Shown: positions 16,792-24,692 of the stretch, one piece after another
How the letters are laid out: each line of letters begins with the position of its first letter
How positions within the stretch are numbered: position 1 is the stretch's first letter
Notes under the pieces: model-generated
Databases searched by the model: none
What the model was told of the DNA's origin: nothing
Seen by the model: only the letters and a program-made list of their open reading frames with translations
Translations under genes and position numbers: made by a program
NCBI GenBank assembly: GCA_902800815.1
Contig: CADCGB010000015.1
Coordinates: 1-58,204 of the forward strand
Direction of reading: 5' to 3'
DNA: 58,204 nt
Origin: Fibrobacter succinogenes
GTDB taxonomy: Bacteria > Fibrobacterota > Fibrobacteria > Fibrobacterales > Fibrobacteraceae

Positions 16792-17957
16792 TGATGTCTG
16801 ATGTTTTTGTCATAGGTGCCGGTTGCAGTGTCCCGTATGGATTCCCTACGGGCACTATGCTGATGCAGAAGTTGAAAAATTTTGACTATGGAACGAAATT
16901 TCCTAGAAAAAATTATAGCGATGGTGATATTTTCCTAGTTGATTTATATCAAGAGCATTTTGGTTATTCAAGTACTGATAATAAGATAAAGTATCAAAGC
17001 GACTATGCGAAAGTTTTGCCATATCCAGAGCATGAAAAATTATATAATCAATTGATGGATGAAATTGTTCTTCCTTTTTCTCGAAGCATTCGTCGTTCAA
17101 TGATGGTTTCGACAGATGAATTTTTGAAGAATCGCTTAGATCAAAAGCAAAACGAACAAGTTGATTTTGGAAAACGTCTGATAGCATACGAAATCTTGAA
17201 GGCAGAGCAGACATCACGGCTTTGGAACATCGACTGGATTCAACATCTGCTTTCTCGGATAGACCAGCAAGATAATTGGAAAGAAATCCTGAAACAAACG
17301 GTGTTCCTTACCTTTAATTATGACCGCGTTCTAGAGTATTGCATCTTCTTGTATCTGACATCGGACAAGCAATATTCAGATGCTGATGCTCATGCTTTTA
17401 TAAAAGATATGAAAATATTTCATGTCAATGGTTTTATCGGCTCTCTTGAGGAAATTCCCTTTGGTGCTGTAGAAAATGGTAAGTATCAAGAAATTGCCAA
17501 GGGTATGGAAACTGTCTGGGAAAAACGCGAGAAGCACGATGAATCTGAAAAGGCTAAGTATCGAGAATTCCTGAAAAATGCACAGAGAGTCTATTTCATG
17601 GGATTCTCTTATATCCCGGGTAATCTTGAATCTATAGGGATTCCTCGTGATGCAAAAATTATTCAAAACGCAAAAGTCTATGCAACGGCCATGGGCTTGT
17701 CTCCTCAGAACCGTCTAAGAATTTCGACGTATTTGGATCTCAAGGACTTTGAAAAAAGAAACGAACCAGAACCAATGCCCGAGATTGAAGTTCAACGCCG
17801 CCCTTTTATGACGGATATCATGTATCGACAGGAATATGAAAAGCAAGAAAGAATAGCGAAGAAGCAAATAAGAAGCAAACGGATTCGCTACGAAAACCGA
17901 ATCCTCAAGGACGCAAGTGCGGTTGACTTGATACTTGATTATTATACGCTTGTGTAA
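16791..17957 (+). CDS. SIR2-like domain protein, probable NAD-cleaving defence effector
   Basis: I place the start at the ATG pair 16791/16794, just before the nucleotide-binding loop. An in-frame ATG at 16749 would add 14 residues made of the GGCGATAAAA repeats. No clear ribosome site fits either. The protein (about 388 residues) has DVFVIGAGCSVPYGFPTG at its start, LTFNYDRVLEY near 173 and FHVNGFIG near 210. The Asn and His of the last two motifs are those used for NAD cleavage in SIR2-type effectors. A late strand reads RVYFMGFSYIPGN. It is the first of three same-strand genes ending with a GHKL ATPase/nuclease, so it is probably the killing arm of that system. Confidence 0.75.
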   Translation: MMSDVFVIGAGCSVPYGFPTGTMLMQKLKNFDYGTKFPRKNYSDGDIFLVDLYQEHFGYSSTDNKIKYQSDYAKVLPYPEHEKLYNQLMDEIVLPFSRSIRRSMMVSTDEFLKNRLDQKQNEQVDFGKRLIAYEILKAEQTSRLWNIDWIQHLLSRIDQQDNWKEILKQTVFLTFNYDRVLEYCIFLYLTSDKQYSDADAHAFIKDMKIFHVNGFIGSLEEIPFGAVENGKYQEIAKGMETVWEKREKHDESEKAKYREFLKNAQRVYFMGFSYIPGNLESIGIPRDAKIIQNAKVYATAMGLSPQNRLRISTYLDLKDFEKRNEPEPMPEIEVQRRPFMTDIMYRQEYEKQERIAKKQIRSKRIRYENRILKDASAVDLILDYYTLV

Positions 17958-18017
17958 GGGGCTGGGGTATTTATAATATATTATGTTTAAAAAGATATTT
18001 TGTATTAGAGGAATATT

Positions 18018-18521
18018 ATGTCAGTATCTTTTGATGTTTACGGCCCGTTCAAAGTCCCGTTTGATGAAATCTCTGCGAAAAATGGGAAGTCCAAGTACTT
18101 CCAGGTTTCTAGCAAGGGCAGGTTAGAGACTTTTTGGAAAGAATGCGAAAAGGGAGATGAAAAGGGGTGCTATGTATTTGTGAACGGCTCCACTCCAATT
18201 TATGCTGGGAAAACGAATGTTTCGTTCAAAAAAGAAATATTCACATCTCATAAAAGAGTTCTCCTGAACAAATTTTTAAATACGGCATCCAAAAAGAAAT
18301 TGCTGGTATTCTTTGTCTCGTCCAAGGAAAGTGGCCGTCTGGATGAAATTATTGGCGAGATTGAAGACTATCTGATAATCCAGGCCAAGAGAGCTAATGA
18401 AGGCTTGTTGAACGAAAAGAATACGACTCCTAAATGGTCGATTCCCGGTATTTATGGCGCGAATAAAATTGGCAAGCCTTCGATGGCTGCTAGGATGCTG
18501 AAGAAAAGCTTAAGGATTTAA
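18018..18521 (+). CDS. GIY-YIG-like nuclease-fold protein
   Basis: This 167-residue protein has a central GCYVFVNGSTPIYAGKTN segment (about residues 54-71), which resembles the GIY-YIG nuclease core: two strands, then a glycine and a basic/Thr turn. An acidic helix (EIIGEIEDYLI) near 115-125 could provide the metal-binding Glu. The Tyr/Arg pattern is imperfect, so activity is uncertain. GAGGA lies before the ATG. It follows the SIR2-like gene by 60 bases, with a TATAAT at 17972 that may be an internal promoter, and precedes the GHKL gene by 15 bases. Confidence 0.55.
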   Translation: MSVSFDVYGPFKVPFDEISAKNGKSKYFQVSSKGRLETFWKECEKGDEKGCYVFVNGSTPIYAGKTNVSFKKEIFTSHKRVLLNKFLNTASKKKLLVFFVSSKESGRLDEIIGEIEDYLIIQAKRANEGLLNEKNTTPKWSIPGIYGANKIGKPSMAARMLKKSLRI

Positions 18522-18536
18522 AAGGATCATTTTTAA

Positions 18537-21500
18537 ATGAACGAACAAGAAAGAAAATTGTTTGAAGAATTGCGGAAGGACAGGACAGAAAACGCAAATG
18601 TCTTAGATAAACAATCGATGACCGGCGTAAAAAAGAGCGTTGTTGAGAAATATTCCGATCAGGCGCATTTTGTTTATGAACTCCTGCAGAATGCAGATGA
18701 TGCTGGTGCTACATATGCCAAGTTTACTTTATATCCTGATAAGATCGTTTTCGTTCATAATGGAACCAGGCACTTTTCTATTACTGACTATCGCACAGAA
18801 GCCGATGACGCTCAAAACCATTGCTTGGGTGATATAAATGCGATTACCTCCGTTGGTAATTCTAGTAAAAGAAGTGATGATGATGTGGGGAAAACGATAG
18901 GAAAATTTGGCATTGGCTTTAAATCCGTATTTCAGTACACATCAACGCCAGAAATTTATGACGATAATTTTTTCTTTAGAATAGAAAGATTCTTTGTTCC
19001 TTGTGAAATCTTGTCTGACTATGATGGTCGGCGCCCTGGAGAAACGGTTTTTGTCCTTCCGTTTAATCACGAACAAATGCCTCAAGATGAGGCGTATAAA
19101 GAGATTCGAGACACTTTGAAAGACTTAAAGTATCCGGTCTTATTTATGCCACATCTTTCTAAAATTTATTTTGAATGTGACAATGAGCGAATAGAATATA
19201 GTAAGCAAATAGAAGATAAATTGTATTTTGGGGATGTTACAGCAGAACTTGTATGTCAAAGTAATAAGGGAAATGATACAGAAGTTGTTGATCGCCTTTG
19301 GTTGTTTAGCAGTGATGCATTAGAAGGGTATTCTTATTCAGTTGGATTCTTTTTAACCGAAGATGGGCATTTAAAGCCGGTAAAAGAACCTGCGTTCTGT
19401 TTCTTTCTTACAATGGAATCTACGGAGCTCAATTTTATTATTCAGGCTCCTTTTTTGTTGACGGATAACCGAGCGAACATATTTGCGAGCAAGGCGCATA
19501 ATAAAAGACTTGTAGAACTGCTTGCGCAATTAGCGGCAGACTCATTAATCTGCTTAAAACAGATTGGTATTTCAAAGGGTGTTCGCTTAATTGATGATAA
19601 GTTCTATTCCATATTGCCTTACAATGAAGATTTGTATAAGGTTGACGAGAAAAAGAAAATATCTTTTAAGCCTATCTATGATAAAGTCAAGAGTTGCTTG
19701 GCTAGTGAAGAAATCCTGCCAACGGCCGATGGCTATTGCAAGGCTTCCGATGCCTGCTGGGCGTCTGTCACGCGCCTGACCGAAATTTTTTCATCATCGC
19801 AGATTTCGCTATTGTTGAACCATCCAGACCTAAAATGGGTTTTCCCGTCGTTAGGAAGGGATGAATATTCTAAAAGTAATCGAAAGGTCGCCCGGTATAT
19901 AAATTCTATTGTTCCGAATTGGCTCGACGAAGCAAGAATTATCAAAAAAATAGACGAAGAATTTATAGTCCAGCAAGATTTCCAATGGCTTTGTGTTTTT
20001 TATAAATGGTTAAGCGAAACCGATAACAGGATTAAACTCATAAGGCAAAAGCCGATTTTCTTGAACCAAGAAAAGAAACCTGTAGCGGCGTATAATTCTG
20101 AAGGGAAGAATATATTATTTATCGCCGACGAAAACAAAGTCGGGAACTACGATTATGTGCTGCAGGAATTCTTGGATGACCCAGAAATAGCGGAATTTAT
20201 AGAAAGAGTTGGCATTGATAAGCCTCAATTGAAAGATTTGATAAATAATATCGTTTTGGCTGAAATTGAAGCGGGGACGGCTAATCTGGATCAGTGCTTT
20301 GATTTGTTCTTTAACCGTTTCAGAGAATGTAGTCAAGAAGATATGGAGGAGTTTATTGAAGATATACGGTCCTTGGCCTTTTTGCGAGGGATTAGTGATT
20401 CGAAAAAGGAGCAAGATGTATCTTATAATGTGGCCGACAATTTGTATTATCCCACAGAGAATTTAAGAAGATACTTTAAATACAAAAATATGACCGTTTT
20501 CGTGGATTTGGCATTCTATAAATCTCGTACGGAAAAGAAATACTGGAAGCTGCTTAAAGATTTTATGGAAGTTCTTGGTTGCAAAACGCAGCCTTCACGT
20601 ATAGCGCGAGATATATCTTCGGAAGAATCTAATAAGCGAAAACTCTCTGCAGGGTTTGGCGTGCTTGTTCTTTCTTGGGAGGAGACTTATCTAGATGGAA
20701 GTAGGGAAATACTGAATCATATTGTAAGCAAGAAGGACAAGTCTGCTTCAAAAATATTGTGGTCTGTGATAATCGAATGTATTGAGTCAGGTTATGGAGC
20801 CGATTCTCTTTTTGAGGGTCGGGCTATGTATCGTCATCGTGGAAAAAATGTGTATGGTTATTACGATTCGCTAGAAACGGAGATTCTAAAGAATAAAAAA
20901 TGGTTGTTGAACTCAAAAGGAAATTTTGTCTCTGCAAAGAACGCAATTGTAAAGAGTTTAGAAAAAAACTATGACGTTAAATCAAAAGCGGCCCATGATC
21001 TTTTGAAGTTCCTTGAAATTCCTGAAGTACGGGAAAAGAAGGAAAGCGATTCGAATTTGACTGAGAAACAGAAAGAGAAAATTAGCTGGGCAAAAAAACT
21101 TGAAAAAGCCGGTTTAAAAACAGAAGAAGATTTGAAAGAGTTCTTGGAATGGAAAAAGAAGAAGGAACAAAGAAAAGACTTTAATGATTCCCATCGTCAA
21201 GGGCGAGATCCGAGAAATATCAGTCTAGATGAAACTGAATTGCAGGATAATCACATTGTAGTCGGCCCTATTATAGAACAAGAAAGAAATATCGAAGTTG
21301 AGGTTATTGATGCCCCTCGTACAGGGGAAGTGAATCATCGTAATAATTCAAGGGTTGCAAAGACTATTGTAGGGGAGATAAAGACCTCAATCAAGCGAAA
21401 TCTAAACGGAAAAAATGCGGAAAAAATAGTTTTAGACGAGTTACAAACGGAAGAGTCTGATTTGCGAGAGAAATTCCCCTTTAGTTTTGAAGGGAAAACT

Positions 21501-21845
21501 GTTTCTTGGGTGTCGGGTAATTCGAAGCTGAATGGCAATGGTTCTGGTGATGATTCGTTAGGTTACGATATTTTAATAAGCGACGAAAACGACGATGATG
21601 CTTTTTATATTGAGGTGAAAAGTTCAGAGCAAACGAAATGCCTATTCTATATGAGTTCTCGCGAATATGCTTTTGCTAAGGAGCATATGGATAATTATCG
21701 AGTAATATTTGTGGGAGGAACAAAAGATGAAAAAGTGGAAATATCAGTTCTTCCGGAGAACTTTTTAGAGGACTCGGATAATTTTACGGTTGGGTGTGCT
21801 AATTATTTGATTGCTAAAATAGCAACCATTGCAGAAGATGAATGA
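18537..21845 (+). CDS. Sacsin-like GHKL ATPase with C-terminal DUF3883 nuclease-like domain
   Basis: The 1102-residue protein opens with an Hsp90/sacsin-type ATPase. The N box is YELLQNADDAGA (about 48-58), followed by FVHNGTRHFS near 73 and the G2 box GKFGIGFKSVFQ near 122. A long middle region of about 800 residues has no motif I recognise and includes a Lys/Glu-rich coil near 840-900. The C-terminus is DUF3883-like, a PD-(D/E)XK fold with GYDILISD near 1009 and FYIEVKSS near 1024. Such ATPase-plus-nuclease giants sit in defence islands. It is the last gene of the SIR2/GIY-YIG block and ends just before a strong hairpin. Confidence 0.85.
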   Translation: MNEQERKLFEELRKDRTENANVLDKQSMTGVKKSVVEKYSDQAHFVYELLQNADDAGATYAKFTLYPDKIVFVHNGTRHFSITDYRTEADDAQNHCLGDINAITSVGNSSKRSDDDVGKTIGKFGIGFKSVFQYTSTPEIYDDNFFFRIERFFVPCEILSDYDGRRPGETVFVLPFNHEQMPQDEAYKEIRDTLKDLKYPVLFMPHLSKIYFECDNERIEYSKQIEDKLYFGDVTAELVCQSNKGNDTEVVDRLWLFSSDALEGYSYSVGFFLTEDGHLKPVKEPAFCFFLTMESTELNFIIQAPFLLTDNRANIFASKAHNKRLVELLAQLAADSLICLKQIGISKGVRLIDDKFYSILPYNEDLYKVDEKKKISFKPIYDKVKSCLASEEILPTADGYCKASDACWASVTRLTEIFSSSQISLLLNHPDLKWVFPSLGRDEYSKSNRKVARYINSIVPNWLDEARIIKKIDEEFIVQQDFQWLCVFYKWLSETDNRIKLIRQKPIFLNQEKKPVAAYNSEGKNILFIADENKVGNYDYVLQEFLDDPEIAEFIERVGIDKPQLKDLINNIVLAEIEAGTANLDQCFDLFFNRFRECSQEDMEEFIEDIRSLAFLRGISDSKKEQDVSYNVADNLYYPTENLRRYFKYKNMTVFVDLAFYKSRTEKKYWKLLKDFMEVLGCKTQPSRIARDISSEESNKRKLSAGFGVLVLSWEETYLDGSREILNHIVSKKDKSASKILWSVIIECIESGYGADSLFEGRAMYRHRGKNVYGYYDSLETEILKNKKWLLNSKGNFVSAKNAIVKSLEKNYDVKSKAAHDLLKFLEIPEVREKKESDSNLTEKQKEKISWAKKLEKAGLKTEEDLKEFLEWKKKKEQRKDFNDSHRQGRDPRNISLDETELQDNHIVVGPIIEQERNIEVEVIDAPRTGEVNHRNNSRVAKTIVGEIKTSIKRNLNGKNAEKIVLDELQTEESDLREKFPFSFEGKTVSWVSGNSKLNGNGSGDDSLGYDILISDENDDDAFYIEVKSSEQTKCLFYMSSREYAFAKEHMDNYRVIFVGGTKDEKVEISVLPENFLEDSDNFTVGCANYLIAKIATIAEDE

Positions 21846-21859
21846 GAGGCGCTTTTCCC

Positions 21860-21891
21860 ATATCATTTTGTTGGCTTCAACAAAATGATAT
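21860..21891. terminator. Perfect 14-bp stem-loop between convergent genes
   Basis: ATATCATTTTGTTG and its exact complement flank a GCTT loop. It lies 15 bases after the GHKL ATPase stop and next to the stop of the convergent small CxxC-protein gene, so it probably ends transcription from both sides. It is AT-rich and lacks a long T run. Confidence 0.75.
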
Positions 21892-21892
21892 C

Positions 21893-22078
21893 TTATTTCT
21901 TCTTCAACTTTCCGCCAGCAAATACCACCAGGAGTGCGCCCGCAGCAACGCCGCCAACTTTCTTGAGGTCGCTCCAGAATTGTCGCCGCTTTGCCTTGCA
22001 CTGCTCGCAAAGTTTCTCGGTGTCTTCGGGCTTGTCGCAGCCACACCTTTTGCATTTGTTCCAGAGTTTCTGAGTCAT
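21893..22078 (-). CDS. Small CxxC protein with hydrophobic C-terminal segment
   Basis: The ATG at 22078 has AAGGAG seven bases upstream and gives 61 residues. Four Cys in CKRCGC and CEQCKAK form a likely zinc knuckle in the first half. A VGGVAAGALLVVFAGG segment near the end looks like a short membrane anchor, followed by KLKKK. I do not know its function. A second, truncated copy of its last 23 codons lies at 23144-23215 in the same orientation, on the other side of the Fic gene. It is probably downstream in the same transcript as the Fic gene (25 bases apart). Confidence 0.7.
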   Translation of the reverse strand: MTQKLWNKCKRCGCDKPEDTEKLCEQCKAKRRQFWSDLKKVGGVAAGALLVVFAGGKLKKK

Positions 22079-22103
22079 CGCGGGTCTCCTTGGCAACTAG
22101 ATT

Positions 22104-23078
22104 CTATTTTTTGACAACCCACCGGCCATCCTTTTTTGAACCGACTCGTTCAAGCGTTCCGTACTGCTGCAACTTCGCTAGATCACGTTCAATCGTCCTT
22201 GGGGTGACGGCAAACTTTTCTGCCAATTCCTTTTCGGTAAGGAAGTTGTTCTTTTTCAGCGCTGCGATAATCTTTTCTTGACGGGCGGTCAAGTGGATGG
22301 TTTCTGCAACTGGCGTCTCGACTTCAACATTCTGAACATCCTTTAGTGCTCCCAGAATCTTGTCCAGCATGAATTCGACAAAAATACTGCAGTCGCCGGC
22401 CGTGCTTGATGCGTTAATTGCGTTGTAGTATTCCTGTTGTTTGGCGTAGACCAGATTCTCGACAGGAAGGTGCGCGAAGACGGGGTTCCACTTGCCTAGA
22501 ATAAGGGATTGCCACAGGCGGCCCATTCGCCCGTTGCCATCCCGGAACGGGTGGATGAACTCGAATTCATAATGAAAGATGCAGGACCGAATCAACCAAT
22601 GCATCTTGCTTCTCTTTAGCCAAGAAAAAAGGTTCTTCATCAGGATGGGCACCATTTTCGGTGGCGGAGCGAAATGGACGCACTTTTTCCCTTTAAATAC
22701 GCCTTCATTGCAATTCCTGTATTTGCCCGCGTCGGGAATCATGCCGTGCATCATTACGCCATGGGCCTTGAGCAGGTCCTTTTCAGAAAACGCGTCCAGC
22801 GAAGGGTACAGTTCGTATGTCCGCAAGGCGTTCTTCACTTCCAGGATTTCGCGTGCAGGGGCAATGACCCGCTTGCCTTCGATGATGTCGGATACCTGAT
22901 CTTCAGAAAGCATGTTGCCTTCTATCGCCAGGGAACTGTGGATGCTTTGAATCTGGTTGACCCTGCGCAGGCGCAGACTGTCCGGCTGTTCCAACCGGAT
23001 GGCAAACCGTTCGACCTTGGCCGCAATCTCTGCTGCAAGGTTGACTATCTCCGTGTTGAGTGTAAAGGTATCCGACAT
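22104..23078 (-). CDS. Fic-domain protein (probable AMPylase) with C-terminal winged helix
   Basis: The Fic core motif is complete: HPFRDGNGRMGR near residue 190. The inhibitory-helix motif is present upstream as SSLAIEGN near 50 (S/TxxxEG), so this is a self-inhibited class II Fic enzyme, expected to transfer AMP to a protein. The C-terminal 60 residues form a DeoR-like winged helix (ELAEKFAVTPRTIERDLAKL), suggesting DNA binding or partner recognition. I choose the ATG at 23078; the earlier ATG at 23120 lies upstream of the -10 box. Three near-identical ATGTCGGA units precede the start, two of which open three-codon frames. Confidence 0.88.
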   Translation of the reverse strand: MSDTFTLNTEIVNLAAEIAAKVERFAIRLEQPDSLRLRRVNQIQSIHSSLAIEGNMLSEDQVSDIIEGKRVIAPAREILEVKNALRTYELYPSLDAFSEKDLLKAHGVMMHGMIPDAGKYRNCNEGVFKGKKCVHFAPPPKMVPILMKNLFSWLKRSKMHWLIRSCIFHYEFEFIHPFRDGNGRMGRLWQSLILGKWNPVFAHLPVENLVYAKQQEYYNAINASSTAGDCSIFVEFMLDKILGALKDVQNVEVETPVAETIHLTARQEKIIAALKKNNFLTEKELAEKFAVTPRTIERDLAKLQQYGTLERVGSKKDGRWVVKK

Positions 23079-23103
23079 TAATCCGACATTATTCCGACAT
23101 TTT
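23071..23103 (-). repeat. Three tandem 11-base ATGTCGGA units at the Fic gene start
   Basis: On the minus strand, ATGTCGGA occurs three times with an 11-base period. The first two copies read Met-Ser-Glu-stop and Met-Ser-Asp-stop; the third is the Fic start. They lie immediately downstream of the -10 box and could be an operator or a translational decoy. Confidence 0.75.
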
Positions 23104-23104
23104 A

Positions 23105-23133
23105 AATATATATTATGCAATGTCGTTGGTCAA
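23105..23133 (-). promoter_or_regulatory. Sigma-70-type promoter of the Fic gene
   Basis: On the minus strand TTGACC (23128-23133) and TATATT (23105-23110) are separated by 17 bases. The start site would fall in or just before the tandem ATGTCGGA units, giving a very short leader. Confidence 0.65.
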
Positions 23134-23143
23134 GTAGAATGCT

Positions 23144-23215
23144 TTATTTCTTCCTCATCTTCCCGCCGGCAATAACCACCAGCAACGCGCCAGCGGCTAC
23201 TCCGCCGACCTTTTT
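23144..23215 (-). pseudogene. Truncated second copy of the small CxxC-protein gene
   Basis: The minus strand reads KKVGGVAAGALLVVIAGG then KMRKK and stop, matching the end of the protein at 21893-22078 at 19 of 23 residues. The Cys-rich N-terminal half is missing. The two copies bracket the Fic gene in direct orientation, consistent with insertion of the Fic gene by duplication or recombination. Confidence 0.8.
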
Positions 23216-23261
23216 CCGACATACTACCAGAAAAAACAACTGATTAAAAACGATAAATCAC

Positions 23262-23280
23262 TGATTTAATCGATTAATCA
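23262..23280. promoter_or_regulatory. Near-palindrome, possible activator site upstream of a sigma-54 promoter
   Basis: TGATTTAATCGATTAATCA is a near-perfect inverted repeat centred on TAATCGATTA. It lies about 65 bases before the -24 element at 23335, a usual distance for an enhancer-binding protein. The role is inferred from position only. Confidence 0.35.
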
Positions 23281-23334
23281 CCGACTCGCATTTTTCAAAG
23301 TGCCTTTTTTTATGTAGAAACGGCACTTTCTGTT

Positions 23335-23350
23335 TGGCACGGTTCTTGCA
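23335..23350 (+). promoter_or_regulatory. Consensus sigma-54 (-24/-12) promoter of the Rpn-like gene
   Basis: TGGCACG-GTTC-TTGCA matches the sigma-54 consensus at every defined base, with GG and GC ten bases apart. Transcription would begin near 23360, only a base or two before the ATG at 23362, so the message would be almost leaderless. Confidence 0.75.
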
Positions 23351-23361
23351 ACTATAGGGGC

Positions 23362-24279
23362 ATGGAACAACAGCAAAAACACCGCAAGTCCTTCAGGGAC
23401 TGTCTCATCAAAACGGGCGAAGACGGCCCGTTCGCAAACCTCCTCGTGGACCTGGCTTTCAAGAAGGCGTTCGACCCGGACAAGCCTACCAGCCGCGAGA
23501 ACCTCATAAACCTTCTGAACGACCTTCTGGAGCCGCAACTCAAGCGGCCCATCAGGAACGTCATGACGCGCAGCGTGGCGAAGAACCTGAGCGGGAGCAG
23601 CGAATCTCGTTCGGCGATTTTTGACCTGCACTGCGAAGACGACGCGGGGAACCTTATCGAGATTGAGGTGCAGATCCGCAAGTTGAAGAATTTTCGCAAG
23701 CGTCTTGCATTCTACGCAAGCGAGATGGTCGCGAACCAGGCGGAACCAGGTCAGGATTGGAGATTCAAGGTCAAGCCGACATACGTGATTGCGTTTGCTC
23801 GACATGAGGTGTTTGACGATGACCGTATTGTCCACCGCGCGACCGTTACCGATCTGGAAACTGGCGAGCAGTTCGTGGATACCTATAATTTCACGACTAT
23901 CGAACTCTCGAAGGTTCCCTTCTTTATCGAGGCCTCGTCCGATAGCGTGAGCAAGTGGCTGTTCTTCTTCAGGTTCCTGAACAGGCTGAAGGACTTGCCC
24001 GTGGAACTCGCCGAGCGCAAATTCGAACTATTGACAGAAAGTTCAAAAGTATCTAACTTGTCGAAAGAGGAATTCAAGGATTACCTAACTATGTATCACA
24101 AGGAATGGGACCATAACGCCATGGTCGAGGGCGTGTTCGAGGAATTCGCGGACGAGATTAACGCGAAGATTTCCGAGAAAACCCGCGAGACAGCCAAATC
24201 TCTGCGTATGCAGGGGGTTGCCGATTCCATCATCGTGACGGCTACGGGTCTCACTGAAGCCGAAGTCAAGGCTTTGTAA
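23362..24279 (+). CDS. Rpn-family PD-(D/E)XK nuclease (recombination-promoting nuclease / putative transposase)
   Basis: The 305-residue protein has the Rpn (PDDEXK_2) layout. The N-terminal FANLLVDLAFKKAF block is followed by the nuclease core, SAIFDLHCEDDAGNLIEIEV near residues 78-97, where the Asp and the ExE/Q pair would bind metal. YVIAFARHE and the late SKWLFFFRFLNRL helix are also family-typical. The C-terminal 30 residues (SLRMQGVADSIIVTATGL) match the tail seen in many copies of this family. Such proteins cut DNA and promote RecA-independent recombination. The gene stands alone behind a perfect sigma-54 promoter. Composition is closer to the chromosome than to the island genes before it. 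Confidence 0.85.
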   Translation: MEQQQKHRKSFRDCLIKTGEDGPFANLLVDLAFKKAFDPDKPTSRENLINLLNDLLEPQLKRPIRNVMTRSVAKNLSGSSESRSAIFDLHCEDDAGNLIEIEVQIRKLKNFRKRLAFYASEMVANQAEPGQDWRFKVKPTYVIAFARHEVFDDDRIVHRATVTDLETGEQFVDTYNFTTIELSKVPFFIEASSDSVSKWLFFFRFLNRLKDLPVELAERKFELLTESSKVSNLSKEEFKDYLTMYHKEWDHNAMVEGVFEEFADEINAKISEKTRETAKSLRMQGVADSIIVTATGLTEAEVKAL

Positions 24280-24286
24280 AATTTGA

Positions 24287-24616
24287 GAAGGCCCTAAAGA
24301 TATCGAAGATGACGTATTCCGCATCATTCAGCCGCTGAATGAAAACTATTCGTTTGATGCAGAACTTACAAATGGGGTAGGTGGTCAGAAAAGTGGTCAG
24401 AAAGGTGGTCAGAACGAAGACTTAGAATTAGATTCTACAGAATTTATTTTGGAGCAAATTGCACGCAATCCTCATATAACAAGAAGAGAATTGTCGAAAT
24501 CAGTCGGTATGGCTCCGTCGGCTGTTCAAAAACATATTGAAAAACTCAAGTCGTCCGGTCGCATCTCCCGCATCGGCGGGGATCGTGGAGGCCATTGGGA
24601 GGTGCGCGATAAATAA
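24287..24616 (+). pseudogene. C-terminal remnant of an AlbA_2-type transcriptional regulator
   Basis: A frame with no usable start codon reads EGPKDIEDDVFRIIQPL, then a GGQKSGQKGGQ linker, and a winged helix (ITRRELSKSVGMAPSAVQKH, then SSGRISRIGGDRGGHWEV) ending at TAA 24614-24616. This is the usual end of ATP-binding AlbA_2/RecG-like regulators, whose first 350 or so residues are absent. It starts directly after the Rpn-like gene, which may have displaced the rest. Confidence 0.75.
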
Positions 24617-24631
24617 TCCGGGCCATTTTTC

Positions 24632-24637
24632 TATATT
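24632..24637 (+). promoter_or_regulatory. Probable -10 element of iorAB
   Basis: TTTTTCTATATTTGGG contains a TATATT like those before several other genes here (41137, 54143). It lies 55 bases before the iorA start. No good -35 is visible 16-18 bases upstream. Confidence 0.4.
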
Positions 24638-24692
24638 TGGGTGCGTTTAAGGCCATGCCTTAAGGACAATTTGACACAAGAAAAGGAACGCT

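Noticed and set aside
23118..23120. The earlier ATG for the Fic protein
   Set aside because: It lies upstream of the -10 box, so the message would not contain it; the ATG at 23078 begins the conserved sequence.
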